From positions 35,232-99,231 of the forward strand of contig JAZQTU010000012.1 in NCBI GenBank assembly GCA_045630965.1: a DNA stretch of 64,000 nt. Reading direction: 5' to 3'. The notes under the pieces were generated by a model. That model searched no databases. It was not told the origin of the DNA and worked only from the letters and a program-made list of their open reading frames with translations. Source of the stretch: HGM04593 sp045630965. GTDB lineage: Bacteria; Bacteroidota; Bacteroidia; Bacteroidales; Bacteroidaceae. Positions 43,092-52,307 of the stretch are shown here, piece after piece. A program made the translations under genes and the position numbers. How positions within the stretch are numbered: position 1 is the first letter of the stretch; each line of letters starts with the position of its first letter.

Positions 43092-44753
43092 ATGAAAAAG
43101 ATTTTATTGACACTGTTCCTAGCACTTATGCTGCCATGTATCATGGTGGCACAAACCGGTGTGAAAGAGAACGAGGCGGTAAAAATCTATTTCAGACAAG
43201 GTAAATCAACGCTCGACCGTAGCTATAAAGGCAACGGCAGCAATCTTGCGAAGCTCGCGGAACTGCTCAAGCAGTACACCAACGACAACGAAAAGGCACA
43301 GGGACGCATACTCATCAGAGTAAGTGCCTCGCCCGAAGGTGCGGCAGGTGTCAATGAACGTCTTATCGATGCCCGTGCCCGCAAGATAACCAACTGGATC
43401 AACAAAGAGCTCGGAACATCAATCGGTTACGAAATTGTCTTCTTCGGTATCGACTGGAGTAGCCTCGCAACCCTTGTGCAGGAGTCACAGGACGTTCCTG
43501 CGCGCGAAGAGCTTTTGAAGATCATCACCGCACACCCCGCCACCTATGAGACCGACACACGTCAGTCACAGATAGAGGCATTGCAGGGTGGTGCGCCTTA
43601 CCGTTGGTTGCTCGACAACTTGTACCCCGAACTGCGTTACGCATCGGTAGGTACCGAAGTCGTTTACGACCTCAAAATCGTCATTCTCTCGCCCAAGCAC
43701 ATGAAATTCGGTGCCGAAGGCGGTGAAGGCGTTGTCGAGTACAGGAAGAATATCGAGAGCAACCGTAAGCCCGTCGTGACCGTTGACCGTGAATGGGTCA
43801 AGGCGCTTGAGCCACAGGACAGCAGCGTAGTGTTCGCTGTAGCCCCCAACCCAAGCACAGAGCCACGTCAGGCATCCATGGTGCTCGACTACTACGGAAG
43901 GAAACAACTTGTCAGAATAGAGCAGGAGGGAGCCGATCCCTACTTGAATATAACATCGGCTGTTCCCGTCAACATGCCCGCAGCAGGTGGTAGCGACACC
44001 GTGAGGTTTGTCACTAACGCCCCAGAAAACTATGCGCCCGGTGCACGCAGTAATGCAAAATGGATAACCAACGTGGTATCTACACACGACGGCATCACCT
44101 ACGACGTAGCCCCCAACGACGAGCGTGGCAAGCGTAGCGGTGAGCTTCTTGTGGAGAGCTTCGGCAAGGTCGACACTGTTACCGTCAACCAAAAATCCAT
44201 TTGTTCACGTCCCTTCTATATGTCTGTTAAAAACAACATGCTGTTCGACCTTGCAACAGTACCCAATATAGGAGTGGAGTTTTACATTGCACGCAACTGG
44301 ACCGTTGCTGCCAACTGGCACTACGCATGGTGGCGTGGCGACACAAAGCACATCTACTGGCGTACCTACGGCGGTGACATGTCCGTGCGCAAGTATTTTG
44401 GCAAGGCAGCAAAGGAAAAACCATTGACAGGACACCACCTTGGTGTTTACGGTCAAATGATTACATACGACTTTGAGCTCGGAGGCCGAGGATACCTTGC
44501 CGACCGTTGGAGCTGGGCTGCAGGTCTCGAGTACGGCTATTCGCTCCCCGTTGCCCGCAGGCTCAACATCGAATTCACCCTTGGCGCAGGTTATCACTGG
44601 GGTAAATATGCCGAATATCTCCCCATTGACGGACACTACGTATGGCAGTCAACCAAGCGTCGCCGCTACATTGGCCCCACAAAGTGCGAAATCTCACTTG
44701 TATGGCTTCTTGGCTGCGGTAACTGGAATAAAGAGAAAGGAGGCAAGCGATGA
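43092..44753 (+). CDS. OmpA/BACON-like/DUF3575 envelope protein of the fimbrial locus
   Basis: A 553-residue exported protein with signal peptide (1-20). The N-terminal part (about 30-120) is OmpA-like: it starts with YFRQGKSTLD and contains RIRV-type SASPEGAAGVNERLIDARA, which suits peptidoglycan contact. The middle (about 235-375) holds two BACON-like beta-sandwich repeats ending LVRIEQEGA and TVTVNQKS. The C-terminal about 180 residues (MSVKNNMLFDLATVPNIGVEFY to the end) match DUF3575, a small outer-membrane barrel. Such genes head Bacteroidales fimbrial operons, where they may anchor the fibre. The stop overlaps the next start (ATGA at 44750-44753). Confidence 0.82.
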   Translation: MKKILLTLFLALMLPCIMVAQTGVKENEAVKIYFRQGKSTLDRSYKGNGSNLAKLAELLKQYTNDNEKAQGRILIRVSASPEGAAGVNERLIDARARKITNWINKELGTSIGYEIVFFGIDWSSLATLVQESQDVPAREELLKIITAHPATYETDTRQSQIEALQGGAPYRWLLDNLYPELRYASVGTEVVYDLKIVILSPKHMKFGAEGGEGVVEYRKNIESNRKPVVTVDREWVKALEPQDSSVVFAVAPNPSTEPRQASMVLDYYGRKQLVRIEQEGADPYLNITSAVPVNMPAAGGSDTVRFVTNAPENYAPGARSNAKWITNVVSTHDGITYDVAPNDERGKRSGELLVESFGKVDTVTVNQKSICSRPFYMSVKNNMLFDLATVPNIGVEFYIARNWTVAANWHYAWWRGDTKHIYWRTYGGDMSVRKYFGKAAKEKPLTGHHLGVYGQMITYDFELGGRGYLADRWSWAAGLEYGYSLPVARRLNIEFTLGAGYHWGKYAEYLPIDGHYVWQSTKRRRYIGPTKCEISLVWLLGCGNWNKEKGGKR

Positions 44754-45772
44754 AAAGACTCCTTAACATACTCATGTTGCTGCTTGTTCTTGTAGCCACC
44801 TCATGTGAACACAAGGATTTGTGTCTCTATCACCACGACCACGCCCACAAGTACTATATCAACGTTATTCCCGAATACCGTTTCGAGTGGGAGGAACAGC
44901 ACGACGGTGTAAACTGGAAAGAGAACTGGCCCGCAGACTGGTGTCCTTACGACAGTTTGCGCCCTGCCAAGCCGGCAGGTCTCCGCGTAGTCAACTACGT
45001 TGAAGGCCTTGGCTCCGACCTCCACAATATCAGTGCCGACGGTGGTGTAGTAACCCTCTATGCAGGCGAGAACGACATCCTTGTATATAATAACGACACC
45101 GAGTATATCATCTTCACCCGTCACGAGGACGGTCGCGATGCCACCACACGTGCCACCACCCGTACCCGTACCCGTGCAAGCTACACCGGTAACCGTTATG
45201 CCAACCCCGGCGAAGAGACCGTAGCACCTCCCGACATGCTTTACGCCAACTACCGCAAGGCATACGTCCCCGAAAAGGTGCTGACACCGGTCGACTACAA
45301 CGCCACCCTTCACCCATTGGTATATACCTATAAGATACGATACGAATTCGCCGAAGGACTCAAGTATGTGGCACTTGCCCGCGGAGCCTTGTCAGGTATG
45401 GCACGTTCAGTGACCATGAACACCGGAGAGACATCGCAGGAAGGCGCAACCATCTTCTACGACTGCGAAATCGTCGACTATGGAGTACGCTCCTTCGTAA
45501 CCTCGTTCGGAGTGCCCGGCTTCCCCAACAAGAACTACACACGTGCCGTACCACGCCACGCGTTGAACCTTGAGATTCTGTTGCGTAACGGTAAGACCAT
45601 CGTCTTTGAGTACGACGTTACCGACCAGGTACAGAGCCAGCCTCACGGAGGTGTAATCACTGTCAAGGACATCGTCATCAAGCCCGAAGAGGGTAATGCC
45701 GGTTCAGGAGCCTTCGACGTAGAGGTCGGCGACTGGGGTGAATACGAAGACATTGTATTGCCTATGATGTAA
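44750..45772 (+). CDS. DUF5119-family fimbrial-locus lipoprotein
   Basis: A 340-residue lipoprotein (lipobox VATSC, Cys19) of the DUF5119 group, an Mfa-type minor fimbrial component or anchor found beside DUF3575 proteins. After the lipobox come HDHAHKYYINVIPEYRFEW and CPYDSLRPAKPAGLRVV, both typical. Residues about 130-143 form ATTRATTRTRTRAS, encoded in part by three tandem ACCCGT hexamers (45158-45175). This places several Arg residues in an exposed linker that could be a protease site. Confidence 0.8.
   Translation: MKRLLNILMLLLVLVATSCEHKDLCLYHHDHAHKYYINVIPEYRFEWEEQHDGVNWKENWPADWCPYDSLRPAKPAGLRVVNYVEGLGSDLHNISADGGVVTLYAGENDILVYNNDTEYIIFTRHEDGRDATTRATTRTRTRASYTGNRYANPGEETVAPPDMLYANYRKAYVPEKVLTPVDYNATLHPLVYTYKIRYEFAEGLKYVALARGALSGMARSVTMNTGETSQEGATIFYDCEIVDYGVRSFVTSFGVPGFPNKNYTRAVPRHALNLEILLRNGKTIVFEYDVTDQVQSQPHGGVITVKDIVIKPEEGNAGSGAFDVEVGDWGEYEDIVLPMM
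45158..45175 (+). repeat. ACCCGT hexanucleotide repeat (3 copies)
   Basis: Three tandem in-frame copies coding Thr-Arg within the DUF5119 gene. Copy-number changes would keep the frame but alter the number of Arg residues in the linker. Confidence 0.8.
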
Positions 45773-45820
45773 AATATAGAATGTATTAACATATTTTTTA
45801 ACTATTAAAAACAATTAATT

Positions 45821-48187
45821 ATGAAGAAACTATTTGTTGCAGCTCTTGCAGTCCTTGGTTTGGCTGCTTGTAGCAATGATGAGGTTTTGGACGCTCCACG
45901 TTCAGGCGCCATCAAGTTCGACAATGCGTTCATCGATGCAGCTACACGTGCTGCTGTTGACCCAAGTACAACTACTGAGTCAATCGCAGGCTTCAACGTT
46001 TGGGCTTTCATGAACGAGTATGACGGTACAGTTTTCAATGCTGAGGACGTACAGAGAAACGGTAACTCTTGGAGCTACCTCAACACACAGTACTGGGCAC
46101 CTGCCAACAATTACTATTTCGCTGCTCTTTCTCCAATGGATAGCGAGAACGTAAAGAATTTGGTACTTGCTAAGGACGAGGCTGCAAAGCTCGGTCTTGG
46201 TAGCTTTGACTTCACTAACGTTAACGGTACAGAGGACCTTCTTTATGCAAAGGCAATCGTTGAGACCAACGAGGACATCAACATTGTTCCAGCTCCTGTA
46301 AAGATGCAGTTCCAGCACCTTTTGTCAAAGGTTAAGTTTACCTTCACAAACGGCTTTACAACTGACAACGCAAGCGTAGTAGTACGTAACATCACTATGA
46401 CAGCTCCTGCTGGTGCAAGCATCGACCTTGCACAGGCTGACTACAGCGAGGCTTGGGCTCTCAACGGTGAGGAGGTAACACTTGCTTTCGGTAATGTAGA
46501 GAAGATCGGTATGGGTGCAAACGCAGAGTGCGCTGACGAGCGTCTTACTATCCCTGCAGACGAAAATCAGGTTTACACAGTTAAGTTCCAGGTTGAGCTC
46601 TTCATGGGTGCACAGAGCGCAATGGTTGTTGAGAAGGAAGCAACTGTTGTTGGTACAGCACTTGAGATGGGTAAGGCTTATAACTTCACAGCTGAAATCA
46701 ACCCTGAGAACCTTAATATGGCTGCTATCGAATTCGCAGTTGTGGTTGAGGATTGGGTAGAGGCTGGTGACGTTGCTACAGTTTCTGGTACTCCTATCGC
46801 ATCATACAACGAGCTCGTTGAGTTCCTTGCTGCTGCAAACCGCGAGGAGAACGACGGTCGTTGTGTACTCGTTAACAACATCGCTGGCGATTTGACAATC
46901 GAGCAGAAGGAAGGCGTTAACATCACTATCAACGGTAACGGTAACGAGTTCAACGGTACAATCACTGTTAACGGTCAGAGCTCTACAACAACAAACAAGA
47001 GCCTTGTTATCAGAAACCTCAACTTCGTAACTGAGAAGGCTGAAATGGACTTCATCTACAGCGGTAGCGATGCAGTACGTTACGCTCGTAACTTAACTAT
47101 CGAGAACTGTACTTTCACAGCTCCTGAGGGTTCAGACGTTGTAGCTCTCCGTTTGCGTCAGGCTTACAACACAGTTGTTAAGGGTTGTACAATGAACGGT
47201 GGTCACTCTTTGGCTCAGATTACATCTAACAACGCAGGTATCGTATTCGAAGGCTGTACAGTTGTAAACGCTGGTCGCGGTATCAACTTGGGTAACGCTA
47301 TCAACGATGGTGCTGCTTCAGTTATCAACTGTGACATCAATGTTATCAAGAACGACGGTTATGGTGTACGCGTTGACGCTAAGGGTGCTGAGACATTGAA
47401 CGTTTCAGGTTCTAGAATCGAGGCTGTTGAGCCAATCGTATTGCGTAACGCACAGGCTGCATTCACATTCAACATCGAGTCAACAGAGTTGATCTCTAAG
47501 GGTGAGTACCAGGTAGTAATTACTGGTCAAATTCCTGCAATGAACGGTGTTGAGAACTACGCTGTTTATGCTCCTGTAACTTCAGTTTCAAGCTTCGCTG
47601 CTGCTCTTAACAATACTAATGTTTCTGACATTGAGATTACATCTGCTATCGATAACGGTACTGCTGCTATCACAGTACAAGGCAACGATGTTGTTTTGAA
47701 CATGGCTGGCAACGAGGTTAAGGCTGGTGGTAACAATACAAACAACTATGCATTCCACCTTTATGATACAGACATCGAAATCAACGATGCAAATATCAAC
47801 GGCGGTGGTTTGGCTGTAATGCAGGGCTCAAACGTTACTGTTAACAGCGGTGTTATTGCTGCAAAACCAGGTGATAAGAAGACTTCACGTAATATCTTCT
47901 ACGTTGTAGGTAACTCTTCAGTTACAGTAAACGACGGTGATTACTCATTCGACCGTACATCTAGCTTCTTCGTTTACGTTGATGAAGGTTCAACTTGCTA
48001 CATCAATGGTGGTAACTTCTACAAGCCTTTGGCAAACAATGCAACTAAGGACGCGTTCGTGAATCCTTCTAGCAAGGGTACAGTAGTTATTACCGGTGGT
48101 ACATTCAACGTTAACCCATCTGCATGGGTAGCTGATGGCTACGAGGCTGTTCAGAACGGTAGCACTTGGACTGTTCAGGCAAAGTAA
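45821..48187 (+). CDS. Fimbrillin-family lipoprotein with C-terminal beta-helix (1)
   Basis: A 788-residue lipoprotein (AACSNDE, Cys17). An Arg at 43 in AATRAAV lies 26 residues after the Cys, as expected for a type V pilin cut by an Arg-specific protease. The fimbrillin domain (about 45-315) has YWAPANNYYF and FQHLLSKVKFTF, both family hallmarks. From about 325 to the end the sequence is a right-handed beta-helix with repeating short strands (LVIRNLNFV, LTIENCTFT, VVKGCTMNGG). The N-terminal part is very close to the fifth fimbrillin (52308), including identical stretches, suggesting duplication or gene conversion. The codon use is that of a highly expressed gene. Confidence 0.82.
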   Translation: MKKLFVAALAVLGLAACSNDEVLDAPRSGAIKFDNAFIDAATRAAVDPSTTTESIAGFNVWAFMNEYDGTVFNAEDVQRNGNSWSYLNTQYWAPANNYYFAALSPMDSENVKNLVLAKDEAAKLGLGSFDFTNVNGTEDLLYAKAIVETNEDINIVPAPVKMQFQHLLSKVKFTFTNGFTTDNASVVVRNITMTAPAGASIDLAQADYSEAWALNGEEVTLAFGNVEKIGMGANAECADERLTIPADENQVYTVKFQVELFMGAQSAMVVEKEATVVGTALEMGKAYNFTAEINPENLNMAAIEFAVVVEDWVEAGDVATVSGTPIASYNELVEFLAAANREENDGRCVLVNNIAGDLTIEQKEGVNITINGNGNEFNGTITVNGQSSTTTNKSLVIRNLNFVTEKAEMDFIYSGSDAVRYARNLTIENCTFTAPEGSDVVALRLRQAYNTVVKGCTMNGGHSLAQITSNNAGIVFEGCTVVNAGRGINLGNAINDGAASVINCDINVIKNDGYGVRVDAKGAETLNVSGSRIEAVEPIVLRNAQAAFTFNIESTELISKGEYQVVITGQIPAMNGVENYAVYAPVTSVSSFAAALNNTNVSDIEITSAIDNGTAAITVQGNDVVLNMAGNEVKAGGNNTNNYAFHLYDTDIEINDANINGGGLAVMQGSNVTVNSGVIAAKPGDKKTSRNIFYVVGNSSVTVNDGDYSFDRTSSFFVYVDEGSTCYINGGNFYKPLANNATKDAFVNPSSKGTVVITGGTFNVNPSAWVADGYEAVQNGSTWTVQAK

Positions 48188-48200
48188 TCTAACAATTACA

Positions 48201-48238
48201 TAGGGTATAAGGGGTTGAATGTCCCCTTATACTCACAA
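48201..48238. repeat. 38-bp intergenic hairpin repeat, copy 1
   Basis: Identical to 54781-54818. GTATAAGGGG pairs with CCCCTTATAC (48205-48214 with 48223-48232) around an 8-base loop. Both copies follow the stop of a beta-helix fimbrillin. No T-run follows, so it is not a standard terminator. Confidence 0.85.
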
Positions 48239-48258
48239 TTAACTAAAACCAAAATAAA

Positions 48259-49989
48259 ATGAAAAAGTTATTAATAACAGCAGTTGCGGCGCTTGGCTTG
48301 GTAGCCTGCAGCAACGACGAAATTCTTGAGCAGAATTACTCTGTCATCAATTTCGGTAGCACATTCGTGGACAATGCTACACGTGCGGCATTGGACCAGA
48401 GCTACAACACAAACACTTTGGCACAGTTCCAGGTGTACAGCACAATCACAAACACAAACAATCAGGTAGCAAACATCTTCAACGGTGAGGTCGTTTCAAA
48501 AAAGGCCAACAACGAATGGGGCTACGACGTTGCAAATACACAGTACTGGATTCCCGGCAACACATACAAGTTCTGGGCTATCGCAGACGGTAATGTAGAG
48601 GGCGCAACAGCAGTAGAGGTAGGTAACTACAGCGTTCCTACAAAGATTGCTCTCAGCGACGCTTCAAAGCAGAAGGACATCCTTGCTGCATACGAGCAGC
48701 ACACTTATGCAAGCGGCGAGAAGACAATTGAGTTCACATTCAAGCACCTCATGTCAAAGGTTAAGTTCACTGTAAAGAACACAATCGCTACAGACAACGG
48801 CTATTCAGTAAAGGCAAAGAACATCCGTATTGTTGACGCTGACAAGGCTGCAGACTATGTAATCACTGACGCTGCTATCATCGAAGGTGTATGGTCTAAC
48901 TTGAACGGTACTTACGAGCTTGCTTTCGGTAATGCAATTGACCAGGCTACAGCTGGTACAGTAGCAGGTGTTGAGGCAAAGGATATCGCGTTCAACAGTG
49001 CTGCAGAGTCAAACTGGGACCGCCTGCTCATCCCTGCTGAAAACAAGGCATACACAATCAAGTTCGACTATGAGCTTTACAAGGACGGCGTGCAGGTAGA
49101 CTCACACGAGAAGACCGTTACCCCAAGCAACATCACACTTGAGAAGGGCAACGCATACAATTTCATCATCAGCCTCGGCAACCCAGGCGAGCCTATCAAG
49201 TTCGACGTAGAGAGAGTTGAGGACTGGATTACAGAGGGTAACAATAACCTCTACTTTGCATCAGTTAATGGTGGTAAGGTTACTTTGACCGAAGATGTTG
49301 TAGTTACTACTCCTCTTCAGGTTAAGGCTAACATGACTATCGACCTTAACGGTCACACTATTACAGCAGCTCTCAAGGAAGAGGGCCGTCACCACTACGC
49401 TATCGACAACTACGGTACACTAACTCTCGAGGGTAACGGCGTTATCAACGCTCGTGGTATCGAGAACTTCGGTACAATGACTATCAATGGTGACATCACT
49501 ATCACAAACGTTGACACAAACGGTGGTTCTGCTATCTGGAACGAGGGTAACCTTGTAATCAACAGCGGTACATTCACAACAAACGCACAGGCAGGCGAGG
49601 GTAGCTACGGTAGCGCTCTTAACACACAGGCTAATGGTAAGGCTGTAGTTAACGGTGGTACATTCATCGCAAACAGCCAGCTCACATATGCTATCTGCAA
49701 CTACGGTGAGACAGTAATCAATAACGCAACTGTTGTGGGTAAGCACGGTGCTGTTGCAAGCTCTACTGGATGCAATACTGTTATCAACGGCGGTTCATTC
49801 TCTCTTATGGAGAACCCAGGCGTAAGCGACCACTGTGTATACTATGTTTCTGACATCAAGGGTGGTACATTTACACTCGGTAACAACACCGACAGCGGTG
49901 CTCAGGTATTCTGCAGTTCAACAATCGCTGCGGGCTTGAAGGCTATCGAAAATAACGGTGTATGGTCTATCGTTTCAGAGGGCAATTGA
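48259..49989 (+). CDS. Fimbrillin-family lipoprotein with C-terminal beta-helix (2)
   Basis: A 576-residue lipoprotein (VACSNDE, Cys17) with Arg42 in DNATRAAL, 25 residues after the Cys. The fimbrillin domain (about 43-320) includes YWIPGNTYKF and FKHLMSKVKF. From about 331 to 576 it becomes a compact beta-helix with repeating units (TLTEDVVV, MTIDLNGHTI, LTLEGNGVI, MTINGDITI, LVINSGTFT, VVNGGTFI, TVINGGSFS). Such folds bind glycans or other surfaces. It is shorter than the first and fifth proteins, and its beta-helix differs from theirs. Confidence 0.82.
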   Translation: MKKLLITAVAALGLVACSNDEILEQNYSVINFGSTFVDNATRAALDQSYNTNTLAQFQVYSTITNTNNQVANIFNGEVVSKKANNEWGYDVANTQYWIPGNTYKFWAIADGNVEGATAVEVGNYSVPTKIALSDASKQKDILAAYEQHTYASGEKTIEFTFKHLMSKVKFTVKNTIATDNGYSVKAKNIRIVDADKAADYVITDAAIIEGVWSNLNGTYELAFGNAIDQATAGTVAGVEAKDIAFNSAAESNWDRLLIPAENKAYTIKFDYELYKDGVQVDSHEKTVTPSNITLEKGNAYNFIISLGNPGEPIKFDVERVEDWITEGNNNLYFASVNGGKVTLTEDVVVTTPLQVKANMTIDLNGHTITAALKEEGRHHYAIDNYGTLTLEGNGVINARGIENFGTMTINGDITITNVDTNGGSAIWNEGNLVINSGTFTTNAQAGEGSYGSALNTQANGKAVVNGGTFIANSQLTYAICNYGETVINNATVVGKHGAVASSTGCNTVINGGSFSLMENPGVSDHCVYYVSDIKGGTFTLGNNTDSGAQVFCSSTIAAGLKAIENNGVWSIVSEGN

Positions 49990-50009
49990 GGTTCAGAACA
50001 ACTAAATTG

Positions 50010-50080
50010 AGATGTTTCGACTACGCTCAACATGACAGCAACGCACTTTTGTCATCCTGAGCAACGCCGAAGGATCTAAA
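50010..50080. repeat. Palindromic repeat, copy 2 (intact)
   Basis: A 28-base left arm (50010-50037, AGATGTTTCGACTACGCTCA...) and a 28-base right arm (50050-50077, TGTCATCCTGAGCAACGCCG...) form an imperfect inverted repeat around a 12-base loop, in the spacer between the second and third fimbrillin genes. Related to 41829-41967. Confidence 0.8.
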
Positions 50081-50112
50081 AACAAGAATAATCATTAAAC
50101 AACACAAATATT

Positions 50113-51120
50113 ATGAAAAAGATTTTTCTTTCAATTATCGCAGTAGCATCGCTCGTTGCATGTACCAACGACGAAGTAATAAGCTACGACAAGCAGGCAA
50201 TTGCCTTCACAAACGCATTCGTTGACAACGCAACACGTGCTACAGACAACTTCACAATCACAAATGACGGTACAACTGCACTTACAGAGTTCACTGTTTA
50301 CGGTACAACTCAGGACATCAACGTAAACGGTCAGCAGGGTGTTAACGGAAATATCGTTCCTATCTTCAATGCAGTGTCTGTTAATAAAACAGCTAACGGT
50401 TGGGGATACAATTGTGCTGAGCAGTACTGGATTCCAGGCAACAACTACTGCTTCGCTGCAGTAAAGAACGGTACTGTTTCAGATTCAGATTTGGTAAACG
50501 GTCTTCCAAGTAAAATTACTTGCGACGTAACAGAACAGAAGGATATTCTCTATGCAGAGAAATTTAATATCGTAGGTCAAACACCTTCTACAACAGGTGT
50601 TGCAGCTAATGCTCCTGTTGCTTTCACATTCGACCACCTTCTTTCAAAGGCTCACTTCTCAGTGAACAACGAGTTGGCAGTTGAAAATTCAACTTATGGC
50701 TACCGCATCACTAGTATCGTTCTTAACGATGTTAAGAAGAACGGTGAGTACACACCAGCAAACAAGACTTGGACTGCTACAGATAGCTATGACCTCGAAT
50801 TTGGTGACATGTTTGGTGACAATGGCGAGGAGGTCATTAAGTACGACGTAACTAATATTACATCAGAGTTCGCACGTCTTATGATTCCTGCTGAATATGC
50901 GGCTTTGTCAGTAACATGTACAATTGAGACACTTTTGGGCAATGCAGTTATCGATACAAACACATATAACGCATCAATCCCTTACACATTGGTAGCTGGT
51001 CACGCTTACAACTTTGTATTGACAGTTAAGCAGCCAGGCGAGCCTATCGTGTTCACTGTTAACCCAATCAATGGCTGGATTGAGAACCACAATGGTTACA
51101 ACCAAGGTATTGGTATCTAA
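50113..51120 (+). CDS. Fimbrillin-family lipoprotein, short form (3)
   Basis: A 335-residue lipoprotein (VACTNDE, Cys17) with Arg42 in DNATRAT. It has the fimbrillin domain only, with YWIPGNNYCF and FDHLLSKAHFSVNN, and ends soon after the domain (INGWIENHNGYNQGIGI) without a beta-helix. Short single-domain forms like this are the best candidates for polymerising shaft subunits. Its leader and first codons are nearly the same as those of the next gene, showing a tandem duplication. Confidence 0.82.
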   Translation: MKKIFLSIIAVASLVACTNDEVISYDKQAIAFTNAFVDNATRATDNFTITNDGTTALTEFTVYGTTQDINVNGQQGVNGNIVPIFNAVSVNKTANGWGYNCAEQYWIPGNNYCFAAVKNGTVSDSDLVNGLPSKITCDVTEQKDILYAEKFNIVGQTPSTTGVAANAPVAFTFDHLLSKAHFSVNNELAVENSTYGYRITSIVLNDVKKNGEYTPANKTWTATDSYDLEFGDMFGDNGEEVIKYDVTNITSEFARLMIPAEYAALSVTCTIETLLGNAVIDTNTYNASIPYTLVAGHAYNFVLTVKQPGEPIVFTVNPINGWIENHNGYNQGIGI

Positions 51121-51130
51121 AAAAAGATGT

Positions 51131-51197
51131 CCCCACTTAGCCTCCCCCAATAGGGGAGGAACAAAATTCCCTCTCCTTTGGAGAGGGTTAGGGTAAG
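51131..51197. repeat. Double-hairpin repeat, copy A
   Basis: Contains CCTCCCCCAATAGGGGAGG and CCCTCTCCTTTGGAGAGGG, two adjacent hairpins, framed by a weaker outer pairing (CTTAGCC...GGGTTAGGG-type). It lies between the third and fourth fimbrillin genes. A related copy lies at 52215-52278. Confidence 0.8.
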
Positions 51198-51232
51198 GCT
51201 CCCAAGAATAATCATTAAACAACACAAATATC

Positions 51233-52186
51233 ATGAAAAAAATAATTCTTTCAATAATGGCAGTTGCTTCGCTCGTTGCATGTACCAACGACGAAGTAGT
51301 AAGCTTCGACAAGCAGGAAATCGCTTTCGGTAGCGCATTCGTTGACAACTCAACACGTGCAGCAACAGACCCAAGCTACTACACAGACGGTGAAGAAAAC
51401 CACAAGCAGCTTACAGAATTCAATGTTTACGGTACAGTAAAGAACGTTAACATCTACAACGGCCAGACTGTTTCAAAAGGCAATGCAGCTTATGGTGCAG
51501 AGTGGTCAATCCAGAACGCTACTACACAGTACTGGGTTAACGGTGCAAGCTATATCTTTGATGCAGTAGTTGGCGCAAGCGCTGTAACAACAGATAACGC
51601 TACAGGTCTCCCAACATCACTCAACTGCAAGGCATCAGAGCAGAAGGATATGCTTCACAACCGTGTAGAAAGAACCGGTCAAGCTGAAAATAATCCTATC
51701 GTTGCATTTGATTTCAACCACCTCTTGTCAAAGGTTAAGTTCACTGTTCAGAACACAACTGCTGCTTCTGTAGCAAACTACCGTTACACAATCAGCGATA
51801 TCAAGTTGACAAATATAATCACTGAAGGTAACTACGCAGTTCCAGCAGGTACATGGACACCTGTTGCTATTGAAAATGACCCCAAAACATTTGCAATCCC
51901 AAGTTTGACAGTTCTAAGCAACTCAACAGAGGAGTGTGCTAACGAGGTTCTCCTTATCCCCGGTAACACAGTTGGTATCTCACTCAATGTAAATGTTCAG
52001 ATAAAGAACGGTGATGACTGGGAAACACTTACAACAACTCCTGTAGAAAACGCAGGTATTGCACTTGTTGCAAACCACGCATACAATTTCAAGCTTACAG
52101 TTGGTTTGAACAACGAGATCAAGTTCTCTGCTGAGACAATGGATTCTTGGGTTGGCCCTACCGCTGCAGGTGATCTACAGTTCTGA
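51233..52186 (+). CDS. Fimbrillin-family lipoprotein, short form (4)
   Basis: A 317-residue lipoprotein (VACTNDE, Cys17) with Arg42 in DNSTRAAT. A single fimbrillin domain with YWVNGASYIF and FNHLLSKVKFTVQN. It ends with MDSWVGPTAAGDLQF, no beta-helix. The signal peptide and the first 40 residues are nearly the same as in protein 3, but the rest diverges widely, so the two are old duplicates or share an exchanged 5' end. A likely shaft subunit. Confidence 0.82.
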   Translation: MKKIILSIMAVASLVACTNDEVVSFDKQEIAFGSAFVDNSTRAATDPSYYTDGEENHKQLTEFNVYGTVKNVNIYNGQTVSKGNAAYGAEWSIQNATTQYWVNGASYIFDAVVGASAVTTDNATGLPTSLNCKASEQKDMLHNRVERTGQAENNPIVAFDFNHLLSKVKFTVQNTTAASVANYRYTISDIKLTNIITEGNYAVPAGTWTPVAIENDPKTFAIPSLTVLSNSTEECANEVLLIPGNTVGISLNVNVQIKNGDDWETLTTTPVENAGIALVANHAYNFKLTVGLNNEIKFSAETMDSWVGPTAAGDLQF

Positions 52187-52214
52187 TAATATTCTATCAG
52201 CATAGGGTATAAGG

Positions 52215-52278
52215 CCCCCACCTAACCTCCCCCTAATGGGGAGGAATAGAATTCCCTCTCTATGGGAGAGGGTTAGGC
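52215..52278. repeat. Double-hairpin repeat, copy B
   Basis: Same layout as copy A: CCTCCCCCTAATGGGGAGG-type hairpin, then CCCTCTCTATGGGAGAGGG, enclosed by CCTAACC/GGTTAGG. It is preceded by TAGGGTATAAGG (52203-52214), the start of the 38-bp repeat, so two repeat types appear joined here. Confidence 0.8.
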
Positions 52279-52307
52279 TAAAATTTTTAACTATTTAATA
52301 AAATATT

